The translations under genes and the position numbers were made by a program. A stretch of 64,000 nucleotides of DNA from contig CAXXSI010000016.1 in the NCBI GenBank assembly GCA_963669285.2, positions 62,001 to 126,000 on the forward strand, read 5' to 3'. The stretch is from JAWKWH01 sp963669285 (GTDB lineage Bacteria > Pseudomonadota > Alphaproteobacteria > Rhizobiales > Rhizobiaceae). Below are positions 63,005 through 64,000 of this stretch, piece after piece. The stretch's first letter is position 1. Each line of letters opens with the position of its first letter. The notes under the pieces are model-generated. The model did not search any database and was not told where the DNA came from. It saw only the letters and a list, made by a program, of their open reading frames with translations.

Positions 63005-64000
63005 CTACCAGCGGTTGCCGGTGCTGATCCCATTATCCGTTATCATCATCAACGCACGGGATTGATCCGCATGGCGCATGCGGTGGTCCAGCATTCTGGC
63101 GGTCAGTCGGAGAAGTTCCGACTGATAGGCCGGATCGTTGGCGACGTTGCTGTTTTCTCCGGGGTCGGCTTCCAGATCGAACAGAATTGGCGGTAATCCG
63201 CCGTTGAAATGGACCAGTTTGAACCGCTTTTCGCGCAGAATTGCGCAATTGGCCTCGGTATGGTGACATTGCAGATGCCGCTGAAAGCGCGTCGGCTCAA
63301 GCGGATGGCCAAAGTCGAACTCGGCAAAAATGTGGTCGCGCCAATCGGCAGGCTGTGATTCCCCAACAAATGGCAACAGCGAGCGGCCATCGAAAGCCGG
63401 CGGAATTTCCTGGCCGATCCACTGCAGAATCGTTGGAGCGATGTCGATGGATTCGGTGAATTCCTCGACCGTTTGACCGGCCGTATGCGCTCGGCGCGGG
63501 TCGCGGATGATCAGCGGAACGTGATAGGCGGCGTCGTGAAAGGTGCTCTTGCCCCATTTGCGCTTGTCACCGAGCATCTCTCCATGATCGGCGGTTACGA
63601 TCACCAGGGTGTCGTCGGCTTGACCGGTTTCATTGAGATAATCGAGCAATCGACCGACATGGTGGTCGGCCTCGGTGGCAAGGCCGAAATAGACGGCGCG
63701 CAAGGCATCGGCGTCATCGTCGGGCAACCTGTCCATGCGGCCGTCGAAGCCGATGTAGAGCCCGTGTTCGTCCGGAGACGAAAAAAATGCTTCGATGAAT
63801 GGATGGCTTTTGCGGTAATGATCGAAGTCGTCCGGACGGTCGGCTTTCGGCACATCGGCGATGTCGTACATGCGGTTATACGGTTCGGGGGCTACCAGCG
63901 GCGGGTGCGGTTTGATGAAGGTAACATGCGCGAACCAGTCATTGCGCTGCCGCACCGATAGCGCTTTCATCGTTTCGGTCGCTAGAAACGCCGATTCGCC
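63005..64000 (-). CDS. Sulfatase superfamily hydrolase, phosphonate monoester hydrolase-like, N-terminus outside window
   Basis: The frame is open to the window edge, leaving 331 C-terminal residues. It contains FIKPHPPLVAPEPYNRMY, DDTLVIVTADHGEMLGDKRK (metal Asp-His), FTESIDIAPTILQWIG and the end ILFDLEADPGENSNVANDPAY. These segments resemble phosphonate monoester hydrolases of Rhizobium and Burkholderia, formylglycine enzymes that also hydrolyse phosphodiesters and sulfate esters. The formylglycine Cys lies upstream and cannot be checked. It may process the compound taken up by the convergent ABC importer. A plain arylsulfatase is the main alternative. Confidence 0.7.
   Translation of the reverse strand, partial: GESAFLATETMKALSVRQRNDWFAHVTFIKPHPPLVAPEPYNRMYDIADVPKADRPDDFDHYRKSHPFIEAFFSSPDEHGLYIGFDGRMDRLPDDDADALRAVYFGLATEADHHVGRLLDYLNETGQADDTLVIVTADHGEMLGDKRKWGKSTFHDAAYHVPLIIRDPRRAHTAGQTVEEFTESIDIAPTILQWIGQEIPPAFDGRSLLPFVGESQPADWRDHIFAEFDFGHPLEPTRFQRHLQCHHTEANCAILREKRFKLVHFNGGLPPILFDLEADPGENSNVANDPAYQSELLRLTARMLDHRMRHADQSRALMMITDNGISTGNRW

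Noticed and set aside
1..64000. CRISPR arrays, tRNA or rRNA genes, insertion sequences, prophage genes, riboswitches
   Set aside because: No regularly spaced repeats, cloverleaf-like genes, transposase or integrase motifs, or recognisable riboswitch cores were seen on reading both strands; small RNAs cannot be excluded by eye.

Overview
The window reads as a chromosomal segment of an alphaproteobacterium, most likely a member of the Hyphomicrobiales (Rhizobiales). The support is the style of the genes: dense operons with ATGA stop/start overlaps, many dipeptide-type ABC importers, hydantoinase-type and amidohydrolase catabolic genes, a PhnW-PhnY-PhnA phosphonate route, and a long palindromic intergenic repeat of a kind I associate with Rhizobiales. 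I saw no rRNA, tRNA, CRISPR array, insertion sequence or phage gene, so the genus cannot be fixed.

Layout. (1) 0-5 kb: the 3' part of a RecD-like helicase gene, an M50 site-2 protease with CBS domains, an AlkB-type alkane hydroxylase, pdxJ, and a small secreted protein translationally coupled to an RND/MMPL exporter. (2) 5-10.5 kb: that exporter, its divergent TetR regulator, ilvC, another TetR regulator and a PilZ protein. (3) 10.5-20.6 kb: a 2-aminoethylphosphonate (AEP) catabolic cluster made of a LysR regulator, a Na/Pi-cotransporter-like protein, PhnW, PhnA, PhnY, a PbfA-like PLP lyase and a phosphonate-associated DMT membrane protein, followed by DUF1304 and RidA proteins. From about 5.9 to 18 kb nearly every long gene carries one or more single-step frameshifts at short homopolymers. 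This includes the normally essential ilvC, so the stretch is more likely low-quality sequence than a block of dead genes. (4) 20.6-25 kb: a MacB-like ABC exporter (ATPase, FtsX-type permease, HlyD adaptor).

(5) 25-40.5 kb is the most interesting part. A seven-gene, mostly overlapping operon encodes an aldehyde:ferredoxin oxidoreductase-type tungsten/molybdenum enzyme, a molybdenum hydroxylase (FAD subunit plus a fused 2Fe-2S/molybdopterin subunit), a 6-hydroxynicotinate-reductase homologue, a UPF0280 (ApbE-like fold) protein and two tandem 'amino acid synthesis' (PF06684) proteins. It is followed by a MarR regulator resembling NicR/BpsR. On the other strand lie an enamidase homologue, a fumarylacetoacetate-hydrolase-family protein and a short cytosolic reductive-dehalogenase-like iron-sulfur protein, and then a CocE/NonD hydrolase on the plus strand. 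Hydroxylase, ferredoxin-type ring reductase and enamidase are the first three steps of the reductive nicotinate route known from Eubacterium barkeri, so the region looks like an aerobe's reductive N-heteroaromatic pathway with extra proteins of unknown function.

(6) 40.5-42.4 kb: a TetR regulator with a clear palindromic operator, a small membrane protein and deoD. (7) 42.4-56.2 kb: one long minus-strand operon starting with an XRE-cupin regulator and running through a complete dipeptide-type ABC importer, a GAF protein, hydantoinase A, hydantoinase B, an Asp/Glu/hydantoin racemase, an M24 peptidase and a second hydantoinase B. It looks like uptake and ring-opening or deamidation of a cyclic amide or modified peptide. 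(8) 56.2-64 kb: a second, divergent dipeptide-type ABC importer whose promoter region is shared with the XRE operon, and a convergent sulfatase-superfamily enzyme that resembles phosphonate monoester hydrolase, cut by the window end.
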